A DNA stretch of 64,000 nucleotides from Methanococcoides burtonii DSM 6242 (GTDB taxonomy: Archaea; Halobacteriota; Methanosarcinia; Methanosarcinales; Methanosarcinaceae): NCBI RefSeq assembly GCF_000013725.1, contig NC_007955.1:1147579-1211578 (forward strand), written 5' to 3'. The notes under the pieces are model-generated. The model saw only the letters and a list, made by a program, of their open reading frames with translations. It searched no databases and was not told the DNA's origin. Both the position numbers and the translations under genes were made by a program. Of this stretch, positions 34,496 through 43,885 are shown piece by piece (position 1 is the stretch's first letter; every line of letters begins with the position of its first letter).

Positions 34496-36778
34496 ATGAT
34501 GATACGAGAGCTTGACATTCCAAGGGATATTATTGGATTTTATGAGGATTCCGGTATTAAGGAGTTATATCCCCCTCAGGCTGAAGCAATAGAGATGGGT
34601 CTGCTCGAAAAGAAGAATCTCCTTGCAGCCATACCCACAGCTTCAGGTAAGACGCTCCTTGCGGAACTTGCAATGATAAAGGCTATTCGTGAAGGTGGTA
34701 AAGCTCTCTATATTGTTCCCCTTCGGGCATTGGCATCTGAAAAGTTCGAGCGTTTCAAGGAACTTGCACCTTTTGGTATTAAGGTTGGGATCTCCACAGG
34801 CGATCTTGATTCAAGGGCCGACTGGCTCGGAGTTAACGATATCATAGTTGCTACCTCCGAAAAGACCGACTCCCTTCTTCGTAATGGTACTTCATGGATG
34901 GATGAGATAACAACTGTTGTTGTTGATGAGATACATTTGTTGGATTCTAAGAACCGCGGTCCAACACTTGAAGTTACTATCACTAAGTTGATGCGACTAA
35001 ATCCTGATGTACAGGTAGTGGCACTTTCTGCAACTGTGGGAAATGCACGGGAGATGGCAGACTGGCTGGGTGCTGCCCTAGTGTTGAGTGAATGGAGACC
35101 TACTGATCTTCACGAAGGTGTGCTTTTTGGGGATGCGATAAATTTCCCAGGAAGCCAGAAGAAAATTGACCGTTTGGAGAAGGATGATGCTGTGAACCTT
35201 GTTCTTGATACTATCAAAGCAGAAGGGCAGTGCCTTGTTTTTGAAAGTAGCAGGCGAAATTGTGCAGGGTTTGCAAAGACCGCATCTTCAAAAGTTGCAA
35301 AAATACTCGATAATGATATAATGATCAAGTTGGCAGGGATAGCTGAAGAGGTGGAATCCACAGGTGAAACTGACACTGCTATCGTACTTGCCAATTGCAT
35401 TCGTAAGGGTGTTGCTTTCCACCATGCAGGATTGAACTCGAATCACAGGAAGCTTGTGGAAAATGGGTTCAGGCAAAACCTCATAAAGGTGATCTCCAGT
35501 ACACCCACGCTGGCAGCAGGGTTGAATCTCCCAGCAAGACGTGTCATCATCAGGAGCTATCGCAGGTTCGATTCTAATTTTGGCATGCAGCCTATACCAG
35601 TTCTTGAATATAAACAGATGGCAGGACGAGCAGGCAGGCCTCATCTCGATCCGTACGGTGAATCAGTTTTGCTTGCAAAGACCTATGATGAGTTTGCACA
35701 GCTGATGGAGAACTATGTTGAAGCTGATGCAGAGGATATATGGTCAAAGCTTGGGACCGAAAATGCATTGCGAACGCATGTTCTGTCCACGATCGTGAAT
35801 GGTTTTGCTTCTACGAGGCAGGAGTTGTTCGATTTTTTTGGAGCTACATTTTTTGCATACCAGCAGGACAAATGGATGCTGGAAGAGGTCATCAATGACT
35901 GTCTGGAATTCCTTATCGATAAGGCTATGGTAAGTGAAACTGAGGATATTGAAGATGCAAGTAAGTTGTTCTTAAGAGGTACTCGCCTTGGCAGTCTTGT
36001 ATCCATGCTTTATATTGACCCGCTTTCTGGTTCAAAGATAGTCGATGGCTTCAAGGATATTGGCAAAAGTACAGGGGGTAACATGGGAAGCCTTGAAGAT
36101 GATAAAGGCGATGACATTACTGTGACTGATATGACCCTTTTACACCTTGTTTGCAGTACTCCGGACATGAGGCAGCTTTACCTTCGCAATACAGATTATA
36201 CAATTGTGAATGAATATATCGTGGCTCATAGTGATGAATTCCATGAGATTCCAGATAAGTTAAAGGAGACTGATTATGAGTGGTTCATGGGTGAGGTAAA
36301 GACCGCTATGCTTCTTGAAGAGTGGGTCACCGAAGTATCTGCTGAGGACATCACCCGGCATTTCAATGTGGGGGAAGGGGATATTCATGCCCTTGCTGAT
36401 ACTTCGGAATGGCTGATGCATGCTGCTGCAAAATTGGCGGAGTTGTTGGGTGTGGAATATTCTTCACATGCTTACAGTCTTGAAAAAAGGATACGATATG
36501 GATCAGGTCTTGATCTGATGGAACTTGTCGGGATCCGGGGCGTGGGGCGTGTTAGAGCACGCAAGTTGTACAATGCGGGCTTTGTTTCGGTCGCAAAGCT
36601 TAAAGGTGCTGATATCTCGGTTCTATCAAAATTGGTAGGGCCTAAGGTGGCTTACAATATACTGTCCGGTATCGGTGTTCGGGTGAATGATAAGCACTTT
36701 AATAGTGCACCTATAAGTTCAAATACTCTAGATACATTACTGGACAAAAATCAAAAAACATTCAATGATTTCCAGTGA
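34496..36778 (+). CDS. hel308: ATP-dependent DNA helicase Hel308
   Basis: A 760-residue superfamily 2 helicase with Walker A '[10 protein letters not shown]' (about residues 46-55), '[12 protein letters not shown]' (Ia), DEIH in '[11 protein letters not shown]' (about 143), '[19 protein letters not shown]' (III), 'GVAFHHAGL', and motif VI '[17 protein letters not shown]'. The C-terminal winged-helix, ratchet and HhH region ('[19 protein letters not shown]') is complete. Hel308 acts at stalled replication forks with 3'-5' polarity. ATG 34496 or 34499 may be used. A short hairpin TGAACTA/TAGTTCA lies just after the gene. Confidence 0.93.
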   Translation: MMIRELDIPRDIIGFYEDSGIKELYPPQAEAIEMGLLEKKNLLAAIPTASGKTLLAELAMIKAIREGGKALYIVPLRALASEKFERFKELAPFGIKVGISTGDLDSRADWLGVNDIIVATSEKTDSLLRNGTSWMDEITTVVVDEIHLLDSKNRGPTLEVTITKLMRLNPDVQVVALSATVGNAREMADWLGAALVLSEWRPTDLHEGVLFGDAINFPGSQKKIDRLEKDDAVNLVLDTIKAEGQCLVFESSRRNCAGFAKTASSKVAKILDNDIMIKLAGIAEEVESTGETDTAIVLANCIRKGVAFHHAGLNSNHRKLVENGFRQNLIKVISSTPTLAAGLNLPARRVIIRSYRRFDSNFGMQPIPVLEYKQMAGRAGRPHLDPYGESVLLAKTYDEFAQLMENYVEADAEDIWSKLGTENALRTHVLSTIVNGFASTRQELFDFFGATFFAYQQDKWMLEEVINDCLEFLIDKAMVSETEDIEDASKLFLRGTRLGSLVSMLYIDPLSGSKIVDGFKDIGKSTGGNMGSLEDDKGDDITVTDMTLLHLVCSTPDMRQLYLRNTDYTIVNEYIVAHSDEFHEIPDKLKETDYEWFMGEVKTAMLLEEWVTEVSAEDITRHFNVGEGDIHALADTSEWLMHAAAKLAELLGVEYSSHAYSLEKRIRYGSGLDLMELVGIRGVGRVRARKLYNAGFVSVAKLKGADISVLSKLVGPKVAYNILSGIGVRVNDKHFNSAPISSNTLDTLLDKNQKTFNDFQ

Positions 36779-36780
36779 TG

Positions 36781-36803
36781 TTGAACTATTGATTTTAGTT
36801 CAG
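36781..36803 (+). terminator. Weak hairpin between hel308 and hisD
   Basis: TGAACTA and TAGTTCA pair around a short AT-rich loop directly after the Hel308 stop. There is no clean T-run, so it is a weak candidate. Confidence 0.3.
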
Positions 36804-36855
36804 TTCGCGATTCAATTATGTTGTGCTTTGTCACCGGTTAGAACGAGATGATCAT

Positions 36856-38136
36856 ATGCTGTATAAACACCTATCGGAAGTCACTGACGAAGAGATGGAG
36901 AAGCTCCTCTGCCGCACTGGAGATATGATGGACGTTGCTGGTACTGTTTCATCAATTCTAAAGGATGTGCAGGAGAAAGGCGATGAAGGCCTGCGTGAAT
37001 ATACTTTGAAGTTTGACAAGGCCGATATTCATACCATTGAGGTAAGTTCTGAGGAGATCGAGCAGGCAATGAAAGAGGTCGATGCAGAACTTCTCAGACA
37101 TCTTAAGATCGCAGCGGAGAACATAAGGAACTTCCACACAGCACAACTTCCACAGAAGACCTGGTACATTGAACCGTCTCCCGGGATCAAACTTGGTCAG
37201 ATGGCCACTCCACTAGCATCGGTAGGTGCCTATGTTCCGGGTGGTCGTGCTTCTTATCCTTCAACTGCACTTATGACCATAATCCCTGCAAAGGTCGCAG
37301 GGGTAAAGAATGTTGTGATGTGCACTCCTCCCGGTTCTGATGGGAAGGTAAATCCACTTACTCTTGTAGCAGGCAAAGTGGCTGGTGCAGATCATATCTA
37401 TAAGGTCGGTGGAGTTCAGGCGATCGCAGCAATGGCCTACGGTACTGAATCAGTATTAAGCGTCGACAAGATCGTTGGACCTGGGAATGTCTTTGTGACC
37501 GTTGCCAAGATGATGGTTCGGGATAAAGCGGAGATCGATTTCCCCGCAGGTCCAAGTGAAGTGCTTATTATTGCAGATGATTCTGCGGATGCTGCTATGA
37601 TCGCATCTGATATTCTTGCACAGGCAGAGCACGATCCAAAATCGGTGTCAGTTCTTGTGACAACATCCTCTGAACTGGCAGAACAGACCAACAACGAGGT
37701 CAAAAAGCAGGCTGCTATTGCTGTGCGCAGGGAGATCATTGAGCAATCTCTTGAGAATGCAGCTATTCTCGTGACAGATTCCATGGATGAATGTATCAGG
37801 ATCTCCAATGATTTTGCACCGGAACACCTCGAGATCATGGTTGAAGATGATGATGCGGTTCTCGATATGATCGAGAATGCAGGTTCTATCTTTGTCGGTA
37901 ATTATGCTCCGGTTGCAGCAGGTGATTATGCATCGGGTACAAACCATGTACTTCCAACAGCCGGTTATCCTAAGATATATTCAGGTTTGAATATTCACCA
38001 TTTCCTGAAATATTCCACCATACAGAAGATCACGAAGGAAGGCCTAAGCTCCATCGGAGATACGATAATAGCCCTTGCTGAAAAAGAGGGTTTACAGGCA
38101 CATGCTGATTCTGTTAAGTCTCGTCTTATGTCTTGA
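36856..38136 (+). CDS. hisD: Histidinol dehydrogenase
   Basis: A 426-residue enzyme catalysing the last two oxidations of histidine synthesis (histidinol to histidine with two NAD). Family motifs include '[20 protein letters not shown]', '[20 protein letters not shown]', '[17 protein letters not shown]', '[14 protein letters not shown]' and the zinc-binding region '[14 protein letters not shown]', plus '[20 protein letters not shown]'. I take ATG 36856, which has GAGATGATC just before it; ATG 36823 would add 11 residues of atypical sequence. The gene is separate from other his genes in this window. Confidence 0.93.
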   Translation: MLYKHLSEVTDEEMEKLLCRTGDMMDVAGTVSSILKDVQEKGDEGLREYTLKFDKADIHTIEVSSEEIEQAMKEVDAELLRHLKIAAENIRNFHTAQLPQKTWYIEPSPGIKLGQMATPLASVGAYVPGGRASYPSTALMTIIPAKVAGVKNVVMCTPPGSDGKVNPLTLVAGKVAGADHIYKVGGVQAIAAMAYGTESVLSVDKIVGPGNVFVTVAKMMVRDKAEIDFPAGPSEVLIIADDSADAAMIASDILAQAEHDPKSVSVLVTTSSELAEQTNNEVKKQAAIAVRREIIEQSLENAAILVTDSMDECIRISNDFAPEHLEIMVEDDDAVLDMIENAGSIFVGNYAPVAAGDYASGTNHVLPTAGYPKIYSGLNIHHFLKYSTIQKITKEGLSSIGDTIIALAEKEGLQAHADSVKSRLMS

Positions 38137-38240
38137 AAGTAACGACCAGATTCTCAATCGATAATTATTTAAAAGGTAACTCTGATATAATTAATTTGAT
38201 AAGTTCATCTCTAAAGGGATCTACATTCTGAGGGTACACT

Positions 38241-38639
38241 ATGAAAATAAGAATAGTTAGTAAAAGGGAAGAAATTGATAAACTTGATGCAAATGAAAAG
38301 ATCATCCATCTTGCGTTCAGACCATCTAATGAAGATGTCTTTAATCTCGTAAAGAAGTGCAAAGATGTTGAGGTCATTCAGATACCGACATCATATAGGC
38401 GTACTGTATCCAAATCAATTGAAATGTTCCTGGATATGCAGAACATCAAGCTTATCGAGGGGGATGTCTGGGGTCACAGAAAAGATATCAATGAATATTA
38501 TACAATATCCACAGCTATTGCTGGAAGGATCACTGATCTAAGATCTGAAGGAATTTCGGATGATGTTATAGCTGATAAACTTTCACGCGAAGGAAAGCTG
38601 AACAAGGAAATGCTCTTTTATATTCTAAGTCAGGGCTGA
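38241..38639 (+). CDS. DUF1699 family protein
   Basis: A 132-residue cytoplasmic protein that matches DUF1699, a family known to me only from methanogenic archaea. It has an alternating fold at the N-terminus ('MKIRIVSKREEIDKLDANEK', 'VEVIQIPTSYRRTVSKSIEM') and a C-terminal helix bundle ('GISDDVIADKLSREGKLNKE'). No catalytic motif is visible and no function is established. The ATG follows TGAGGGTACACT. A possible small convergent gene lies right after its stop. Confidence 0.75.
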   Translation: MKIRIVSKREEIDKLDANEKIIHLAFRPSNEDVFNLVKKCKDVEVIQIPTSYRRTVSKSIEMFLDMQNIKLIEGDVWGHRKDINEYYTISTAIAGRITDLRSEGISDDVIADKLSREGKLNKEMLFYILSQG

Positions 38640-38789
38640 TCATGGAACAGTTGTTGCTTGTGATCTGGCAACATTTCTTCTTTTTTTAAGTGCATTCCTT
38701 TTTCCTAGTGTCTTATCTATCGTTATTACATTTTCTTTGACTGCTTCTTTATGGACATTTTTAAGATGGCAGAAATCACATATATCAAT
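38640..38789 (-). CDS. Possible small Cys/His-containing basic protein
   Basis: The minus strand between DUF1699 and cobA holds an open frame of up to 49 residues, starting around 'CDFCHLKNVHKEAVKENVIT' and ending with a basic tail rich in Lys and Arg ('KRNALKKRRNVARS'). CX2C plus His suggests metal binding, and the basic tail suggests nucleic acid binding. It has no ATG, GTG or TTG; only ATT 38789 or ATA 38783 could start it, and an in-frame TAG sits immediately upstream. It may be a real tiny gene with an unusual start, a remnant, or chance. The first residues resemble the start of some ArsR-type regulators. Confidence 0.25.
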   Translation of the reverse strand: MDICDFCHLKNVHKEAVKENVITIDKTLGKRNALKKRRNVARSQATTVP

Positions 38790-38847
38790 CTATTTATTAT
38801 ATCAGGTAATTACATCACCAAAACACTAATTGAGGATATCTGGTAAT

Positions 38848-39600
38848 ATGGCTCAACAATACGGAAAAGTATATCTTGTAGGCTCCGGACCCGGAGACCC
38901 TGAACTGATGACCTTGAAAGCACGCAGACTTCTTGACACTGCTGATGTTATCATCTTCGACCAGCTTCCAGGGGAAAAGATACTGGCTTCCATGCCTGAG
39001 GCTGCAGAGAAGATCGATGCAGGTAAACATGCAGGGGACCACACTCTGACCCAGAGTGAGATCAACGATGCTATCGTGGAAAAAGCAAAGGAAGGCAAGA
39101 TTGTGGTCCGTCTCAAAGGCGGAGATCCTTATATGTTCGGACGTGGCGGCGAAGAGGCTGAAGAACTGGTGAAAGCAGGTATCGAGTTCGAGATAGTTCC
39201 GGGCATCACATCTGCTCTTGCAGCTACGGCTTATGCTGGTATTCCTGTTACACACAGGGACCATGCTTCAATGGTCACTTTTATAACAGGTCATGAAGAC
39301 CCTACAAAAGAGGAAACTGCCCTTGACTGGAAGACACTTGCTGCTTTTGGAGGTACCATCGTTATCTTCATGGGTGTCAAGATGCTCGAACGTAACATGG
39401 GCGAGCTGATGAGATACGGAAAGAACCCCAAGACCCCGGTTGCAATGGTAGAGAGGGGAACACGCCCGGATCAGCGCGTGACCATTGGTACTGTCGAGAC
39501 CATCGCAAAGATCTCAAAGGATGCAGGGGTAAAGGCTCCGGCACTTACTGTTATCGGCGATGTTGTCAAGCTTCATGAGATATTGGGTTCCCAGATCTGA
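38848..39600 (+). CDS. cobA: Uroporphyrinogen-III C-methyltransferase
   Basis: A 250-residue SUMT enzyme that methylates uroporphyrinogen III twice to precorrin-2, the gateway to siroheme, heme (archaeal route), cobamides and F430. It shows 'VYLVGSGPGDPELMTLKARR', 'VVRLKGGDPYMFGRGGEEAE', 'EIVPGITSALAATAYAGIPV' and 'PVAMVERGTRPDQR', all typical for the family. I use ATG 38848; TTG 38830 in the same frame is an alternative. It is followed by hemD and ahbC in the same direction, consistent with a siroheme-heme branch. Confidence 0.93.
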   Translation: MAQQYGKVYLVGSGPGDPELMTLKARRLLDTADVIIFDQLPGEKILASMPEAAEKIDAGKHAGDHTLTQSEINDAIVEKAKEGKIVVRLKGGDPYMFGRGGEEAEELVKAGIEFEIVPGITSALAATAYAGIPVTHRDHASMVTFITGHEDPTKEETALDWKTLAAFGGTIVIFMGVKMLERNMGELMRYGKNPKTPVAMVERGTRPDQRVTIGTVETIAKISKDAGVKAPALTVIGDVVKLHEILGSQI

Positions 39601-39630
39601 TGAAATTGCTATTTTATTGATGGTGATAAG

Positions 39631-40431
39631 ATGGATCAAAACGGAAAGAAGCCTGTAATAGCTATAATGAGGCCTGAGAGTTATGTGGTAAAGTCACGTG
39701 AACTTGCAGAATCATTTGGTTTTGAAGTTGTGGCTATCCCAATGATAGAAATTGAAGGTATGAAGGATGAATATTTCGATGCATTTGCAGAGAACATATT
39801 CTCTGGAATATCCGATTATGTTATATTCACCAGTGCCAATGGAATCGACCATACTCTTTCCAAGATAACCCCGGACAGGCACAGCAAGTTCATCGATGCT
39901 CTTAACAATACAAATGTGGTAGCTATCGGTCCGACTACACGCAAGCAGCTTGAAGGTATTGGAATTGGTGTAATGGGTATGCCTGGCGTTTACAGTTCAG
40001 AAGGGCTGGTGGAATATCTCTGTCCCGATGTAAAAGGTAAACAGATAGATACTGCAAGGAGTGCTTACGGTTCTTCTCTTCTTATCTCAGGTTTAAGGGA
40101 TTGTGGTGCTAACGTGCTTGAGACCAAGGTCTACACTCTGACACTGCCAAAAGGGCCATTGCAGGATGAGCTTATTACTAAAAGTGTCAACGGCGAGATA
40201 GATGTATTTGCATTTACCAGTTCCATGATGGTCAGGAGCTTTTTCGACCGTGCTGAGGCTCTTTGTGAAGGCAAATCAATACGGGAAGTACTTGAGAATT
40301 CCCTTGTGGCTGCCATCGGAATCCCAACTGCCAATACATTGAAGGAATATGGTGTGGAAGTGAATGTTACTCCTGATGAGTACACATTCAAAGAGATACT
40401 GAGGGTCGCAAAAGCGGCTCTTGAAAACTGA
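39631..40431 (+). CDS. hemD: Uroporphyrinogen-III synthase
   Basis: A 266-residue HemD protein, cyclising hydroxymethylbilane to uroporphyrinogen III, the substrate of the CobA encoded just upstream. The family is poorly conserved. Support comes from two similar alpha/beta halves, 'SDYVIFTSANGIDHTLSKI', 'VVAIGPTTRKQLEGIGIG', 'DVFAFTSSMMVRSFFDRAEA' and 'VAAIGIPTANTLKEYGVEVN', and from gene context. It begins 30 bases after cobA and ends 39 bases before ahbC, so the three are probably cotranscribed. Confidence 0.88.
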   Translation: MDQNGKKPVIAIMRPESYVVKSRELAESFGFEVVAIPMIEIEGMKDEYFDAFAENIFSGISDYVIFTSANGIDHTLSKITPDRHSKFIDALNNTNVVAIGPTTRKQLEGIGIGVMGMPGVYSSEGLVEYLCPDVKGKQIDTARSAYGSSLLISGLRDCGANVLETKVYTLTLPKGPLQDELITKSVNGEIDVFAFTSSMMVRSFFDRAEALCEGKSIREVLENSLVAAIGIPTANTLKEYGVEVNVTPDEYTFKEILRVAKAALEN

Positions 40432-40470
40432 TACATCAAAAAGCGAAACTATACATGCGGGAGGAAAACT

Positions 40471-41673
40471 ATGATAGGAATCTCAAAACTCTATTGCGGA
40501 ACTGTTGAGCCATCGGATGCTCTTCGTTACGGGCGTGATTCAAAAAAACTTCCGTCACACCTGCTTCAATTCTCAAAGGATAAGAAACCGGTAGTCGTCT
40601 GGAACGTGACCCGTCGCTGCAATCTTAAATGTATACATTGCTACGCACACGCAAAGGACATGAAATTCGAGAACGAACTGACCACATAGCAGGGCAAGGA
40701 ACTGATCGATGACCTGGCAGAGTTCGGTTCTCCTGTGATGCTGTTCTCCGGCGGTGAACCGCTGATGCGCAAGGACCTGCCGGAACTTGCTGAGTATGCG
40801 ATCTCCAAGGGGATGCGTGCGGTGATCTCCACCAATGGTACGCTTATCGATAAACCCATGGCAAAGAAGCTCAAGGAAATCGGGCTGTCCTATGTAGGGA
40901 TTTCAATCGATGGTGTGCGAGAGACCAATGATAAGTTCCGGGCTGTCGAGGGAGCTTTCGATGCTGCAATGGAAGGGCTTCGCAATTGCAGGGAAGAAGG
41001 CATCAAGGTCGGACTTCGATTTACTATCAATAAACAGAACGTGGCTGATATTCCTGCTATCTTCGACATGATCGAGGAAGAGGATATTCCACGAATCTGC
41101 TTCTACCATCTGGTCTATGCCGGACGCGGAACCAAACTTGTGGAAGAGGACCTCTCCCATGAGGAAAGCCGCAAGACAGTTGATCTTATCATGGACCGAA
41201 CAAAGCAGCTTCATGAGAATGGTATGCCTGTGGAAGTTCTGACCGTGGACAATCACTGCGACGGTCCATACATCTATATGAGACTTGCAGAAGAGAACCC
41301 CGAACGTGCAGAAGATGTCTATGAGCTTCTCAAGATGAACCGTGGTAATTCCACTGGCATTGGATTTGGTTGTGTTTCATGGGATGGCGCAGTTCACCCT
41401 GATCAGTTCTGGAGACATTACACCTTTGGTAATGTGAAGGACAGGAAGTTCAGTGAGATATGGACAGACCTGAGCGATGAGCTCATGGCAGGTCTCAAGG
41501 ACAGAAAACCCCTCATCAAAGCGAATGCTGACAGATGTGCAAAGTGCAAGTGGTTCGATGTCTGCAACGCTAATTTCCGTGTACGGGCTGAAGCCGTGTA
41601 TGGCAATGTCTGGGCAGATGACCCTGCATGTTATCTCACAAAAGAAGAGATAGGTTATGATGAAGAAGAGTGA
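40471..41673 (+). CDS. ahbC: AhbC-like radical SAM protein with in-frame UAG (candidate pyrrolysine)
   Basis: The frame runs from ATG 40471 to TGA 41671-41673 with one TAG at 40687-40689 (codon 73). Before it lie 'WNVTRRCNLKCIHCYAHAKD' with the radical SAM CX3CX2C (Cys50, 54, 57). After it 'LIDDLAEFGSPVMLFSGGEP' continues without any break, and C-terminal cysteines 'CAKCKWFDVC' could hold a second cluster. The context (cobA, hemD) points to 12,18-didecarboxysiroheme deacetylase of the archaeal heme pathway; NirJ-type enzymes are relatives. As the TAG splits the gene between the cluster motif and the GGEP motif, termination would give a useless 72-residue peptide. Reading as pyrrolysine restores a 400-residue enzyme of normal length. 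Confidence 0.85.
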
Positions 41674-41697
41674 GTTATCACTCTTCAAGTTTCTCAT
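41665..41697 (+). terminator. Terminator overlapping the ahbC stop codon
   Basis: GAAGAGTGA (41665-41673, including the TGA stop) and TCACTCTTC (41678-41686) form a perfect 9-bp stem with a 4-base loop, followed by TTTCTCATTTT. It closes the cobA-hemD-ahbC transcript. Confidence 0.75.
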
Positions 41698-41874
41698 TTT
41701 AAATTCCATCTTTCAAGCATTCTTGGATTGAAAAATCCAATATTAAAATGATTGCCTATAAATGGGCTTATTCATTGATTTCTATTCTATTCTATTCTAC
41801 TTTACTTTCAATTGACTACAAAAAATTAGCAGTTACCTCATGTCAATTTTTCTCCTAATTTCTATAGCAAAAAA

Positions 41875-42408
41875 TTAATCATGATTTGCATCACTCTGTG
41901 AAATCAATTTTGAAGCATTATAGACTATTGAAATTATAATGGGGATTACGGAGTAATTATACCCTTTAATGATTATTTTTTCTACAATATAGATAAATTC
42001 ATGTCCGAATATGTTCATCCTACTAAAATAAAATGAATCTAATTTTGTAGCAAGTTCCAGAGTTGAATTAATGTTGTTTAAAAACAAGTGATAAATCAAT
42101 AATGTTGCAATCAGAAGAGCTATATTCAGGACAATATGTTTGTCAAACCGATTTTTGACTAGAAATATTAAATTAAAAAATAATAGTATCGTCATCACAA
42201 TAGAAGGAGAAATAATACTGCCGGATTCCTGTCCATTAATGTCAATAATATGAGGTCCAAAAAAACCAATTTTTGCATATGAAAGTCCTCCCCCGCTGGA
42301 TTGAGCATTAGATATCTCGAAGTCGACTATGAATAAATGTAAGGCCATATAAAGCAACAAAAGGACAACGGTTATGAGATTAAAATAGATGATTTTTCTG
42401 TTTGTCAT
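41875..42408 (-). CDS. Multi-span membrane protein, unknown
   Basis: A 177-residue protein with four likely membrane helices (about residues 7-27, 67-84, 92-111, 146-166), for example 'IIYFNLITVVLLLLYMALHL' and 'IVMTILLFFNLIFLVKNRFD'. A loop after the first helix ('SNAQSSGGGLSYAKIGFFGP') probably faces outside. No family is recognised. It lies downstream of the DUF6973-like gene on the same strand with 71 bases between, so it could be cotranscribed and act, for instance, as a partner or immunity-type protein; that is speculation. Confidence 0.55.
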   Translation of the reverse strand: MTNRKIIYFNLITVVLLLLYMALHLFIVDFEISNAQSSGGGLSYAKIGFFGPHIIDINGQESGSIISPSIVMTILLFFNLIFLVKNRFDKHIVLNIALLIATLLIYHLFLNNINSTLELATKLDSFYFSRMNIFGHEFIYIVEKIIIKGYNYSVIPIIISIVYNASKLISQSDANHD

Positions 42409-42479
42409 GTATTTCTTCCTTTGTAATTAAAAAATATCTCGGATAATCCGAGACATGAACACAACTTCGTAGTACTTAT

Positions 42480-43193
42480 TCAGATTTCATTAGATGTATA
42501 TACTAAGTTGTTATTTACTATTTTCTTTAGTTGATTTCCTGAATTTAGCGCAATTACAACTTTGCTAGAAAGCGTACTATCGCTTGCAGAAGGATTGTTA
42601 CTTCCAATTTGTCTTCCTTTGATGTTGTTCCAGAGATCCATCGTCTTTGGAAGACCCGACGAATAGTATTCGTGAGCTGTTGCCCATCTATATGCCCATG
42701 TATAATCAATGTGCCTGACCATTAAAGCATTCCAATAAGTATGTCGGAATGCATCACTTGCATCATTGGCCCCATTGAAACCAAAAACATTTACTGTTTC
42801 AGATTCCGAGCTGAGACCATAAAAGCAAGATTTAGCACCTTTCCATGGGTTCTCTGTAAATAATAATGCTTCTTGATCATTTAAGTAATAACCAGGATAA
42901 CTAACTCTTGATGAGCCATCTCTATCGCTTTTGGAGACGTCATACAATTCCCTTATTTTTTGTAGAGTGTAATTATTAATTTGTTTATCCGTGGCATCCG
43001 GATTTTTTTCTATGTAGGAATTTACTTCAGTATATAGTTCTTCAATGTCAATGTATTGTAACATCTGTGATTCCTTTATGTTTTCTTCGGATATTTTATC
43101 CTGCCCTGCACTTACAGCAGGTACAAACGCCATGCTTATCAGCAACATTGCCGCAAGCATCGCACCTATCCCAAATTTCCTGTTTGTTTTCAT
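42480..43193 (-). CDS. Secreted DUF6973-like protein
   Basis: A 237-residue exported protein. A signal peptide ends at 'AFVPAVSAGQD'. The mature domain contains 'GFNGANDASDAFRHTYWNAL', then 'WATAHEYYSS' and 'PKTMDLWNNIKGRQIGSNNP'. This spacing of RHxYWNAL, HE and MDLxNN...GR matches the DUF6973-type domain found in secreted bacterial proteins, which suggests a hydrolase-like site with His and Glu. Its upstream region is nearly identical to that of a C39-like peptidase at 53-54 kb (four 19-bp-period operator units, TATA-like box, leader hairpin), so it is probably regulated with the two peptidases. The enzymatic function is unproven. Confidence 0.7.
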   Translation of the reverse strand: MKTNRKFGIGAMLAAMLLISMAFVPAVSAGQDKISEENIKESQMLQYIDIEELYTEVNSYIEKNPDATDKQINNYTLQKIRELYDVSKSDRDGSSRVSYPGYYLNDQEALLFTENPWKGAKSCFYGLSSESETVNVFGFNGANDASDAFRHTYWNALMVRHIDYTWAYRWATAHEYYSSGLPKTMDLWNNIKGRQIGSNNPSASDSTLSSKVVIALNSGNQLKKIVNNNLVYTSNEI

Positions 43194-43281
43194 TTATTTT
43201 ATCTCCTGCTTTATTCATTCCAGGAGGCAAAGCTACGCTTATATAGTACAAAGGTTAAAATGTAACCATGCCTCCGGGTAC

Positions 43282-43320
43282 GTGGGGTTCAGCTTCTACC
43301 CAAATCCGGTTGAGCCCCAC
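43282..43320 (-). promoter_or_regulatory. Leader hairpin upstream of the DUF6973-like gene
   Basis: GTGGGGTTCA (43282-43291) and TGAGCCCCAC (43311-43320) pair, allowing one G-U in RNA, as a 10-bp stem. With the TATA-like box at 43342-43352, transcription would start close to 43320, placing the stem at the very 5' end of the mRNA. Confidence 0.55.
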
Positions 43321-43341
43321 TCCAGAAATATCTATTACCTT

Positions 43342-43352
43342 TATCATATACA
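43342..43352 (-). promoter_or_regulatory. TATA-like box of the DUF6973-like gene
   Basis: TGTATATGATA read on the minus strand, about 12 bp downstream of the operator array and about 25 bp upstream of the leader hairpin. The same word is present in the other two copies of this upstream region. Confidence 0.5.
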
Positions 43353-43363
43353 TTAATTACTGT

Positions 43364-43440
43364 GATGAATATTCATCGATCTGGTTAATATTAATCAGTC
43401 CGATTAACATTAATCATTCTGATTTATGTCAGAAACAGGA
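43364..43440 (-). promoter_or_regulatory. Operator array A: four units at exact 19-bp period
   Basis: Units start at 43364 (GATGAATATTCATC, perfect palindrome), 43383 (GGTTAATATTAATC), 43402 (GATTAACATTAATC) and 43421 (GATTTATGTC, half-conserved). Five-base spacers separate the first three, giving a strict 19-bp repeat. The array is upstream of the TATA-like box, the usual place for activator sites in archaea. Confidence 0.7.
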
Positions 43441-43627
43441 TAATTCCTGAATATTTTTCATGAATTGTAAAATCAGCTGTTTGGATCTCAATTTCAAAAA
43501 AGAGGAACTGAAAGTCACAGTCTAGTGTTTTCGTATCCTCTACTGGCACTTTTGCAAATAAACCCCAAAGCACCACAAGAATTAGAAAAACAAGAAAAAT
43601 CGCGATTTCTTTATTGATTTTCCTCAT
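43424..43627 (-). CDS. Small single-span membrane protein
   Basis: A 67-residue protein from ATG 43627: a basic start '[20 protein letters not shown]' forms one membrane anchor, followed by about 40 residues with '[20 protein letters not shown]' that probably lie outside and are beta-like. Its 3' end overlaps the operator array of the next gene downstream. There is no known family. The frame is open further upstream to 43699, but the ATG at 43627 with AGGTGTTGG before it is the better start. It could be a real small gene or a leftover. Confidence 0.45.
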   Translation of the reverse strand: MRKINKEIAIFLVFLILVVLWGLFAKVPVEDTKTLDCDFQFLFFEIEIQTADFTIHEKYSGIILFLT

Positions 43628-43885
43628 TCCAACACCTAAAAATGAAGATGATTCGATAAACCTTATAACTTGGCTGTTTGTATAAAGAATAATAAGCAAC
43701 CTTCATTGAGGTCATCGGTTAAGGATTTTTCTTGCCTGAAGGGCACAATAAATCCTGACCTAGCTGTGAAAATCTAATAAATGTTAGTAACAATAAGATC
43801 ATCAAACTTATCAGGGTGGGAGTGAAATCCGTGCATTTTTGCGCTATTATAAACCGCTATAGATCCGATAGACTTCAATCCTGTA

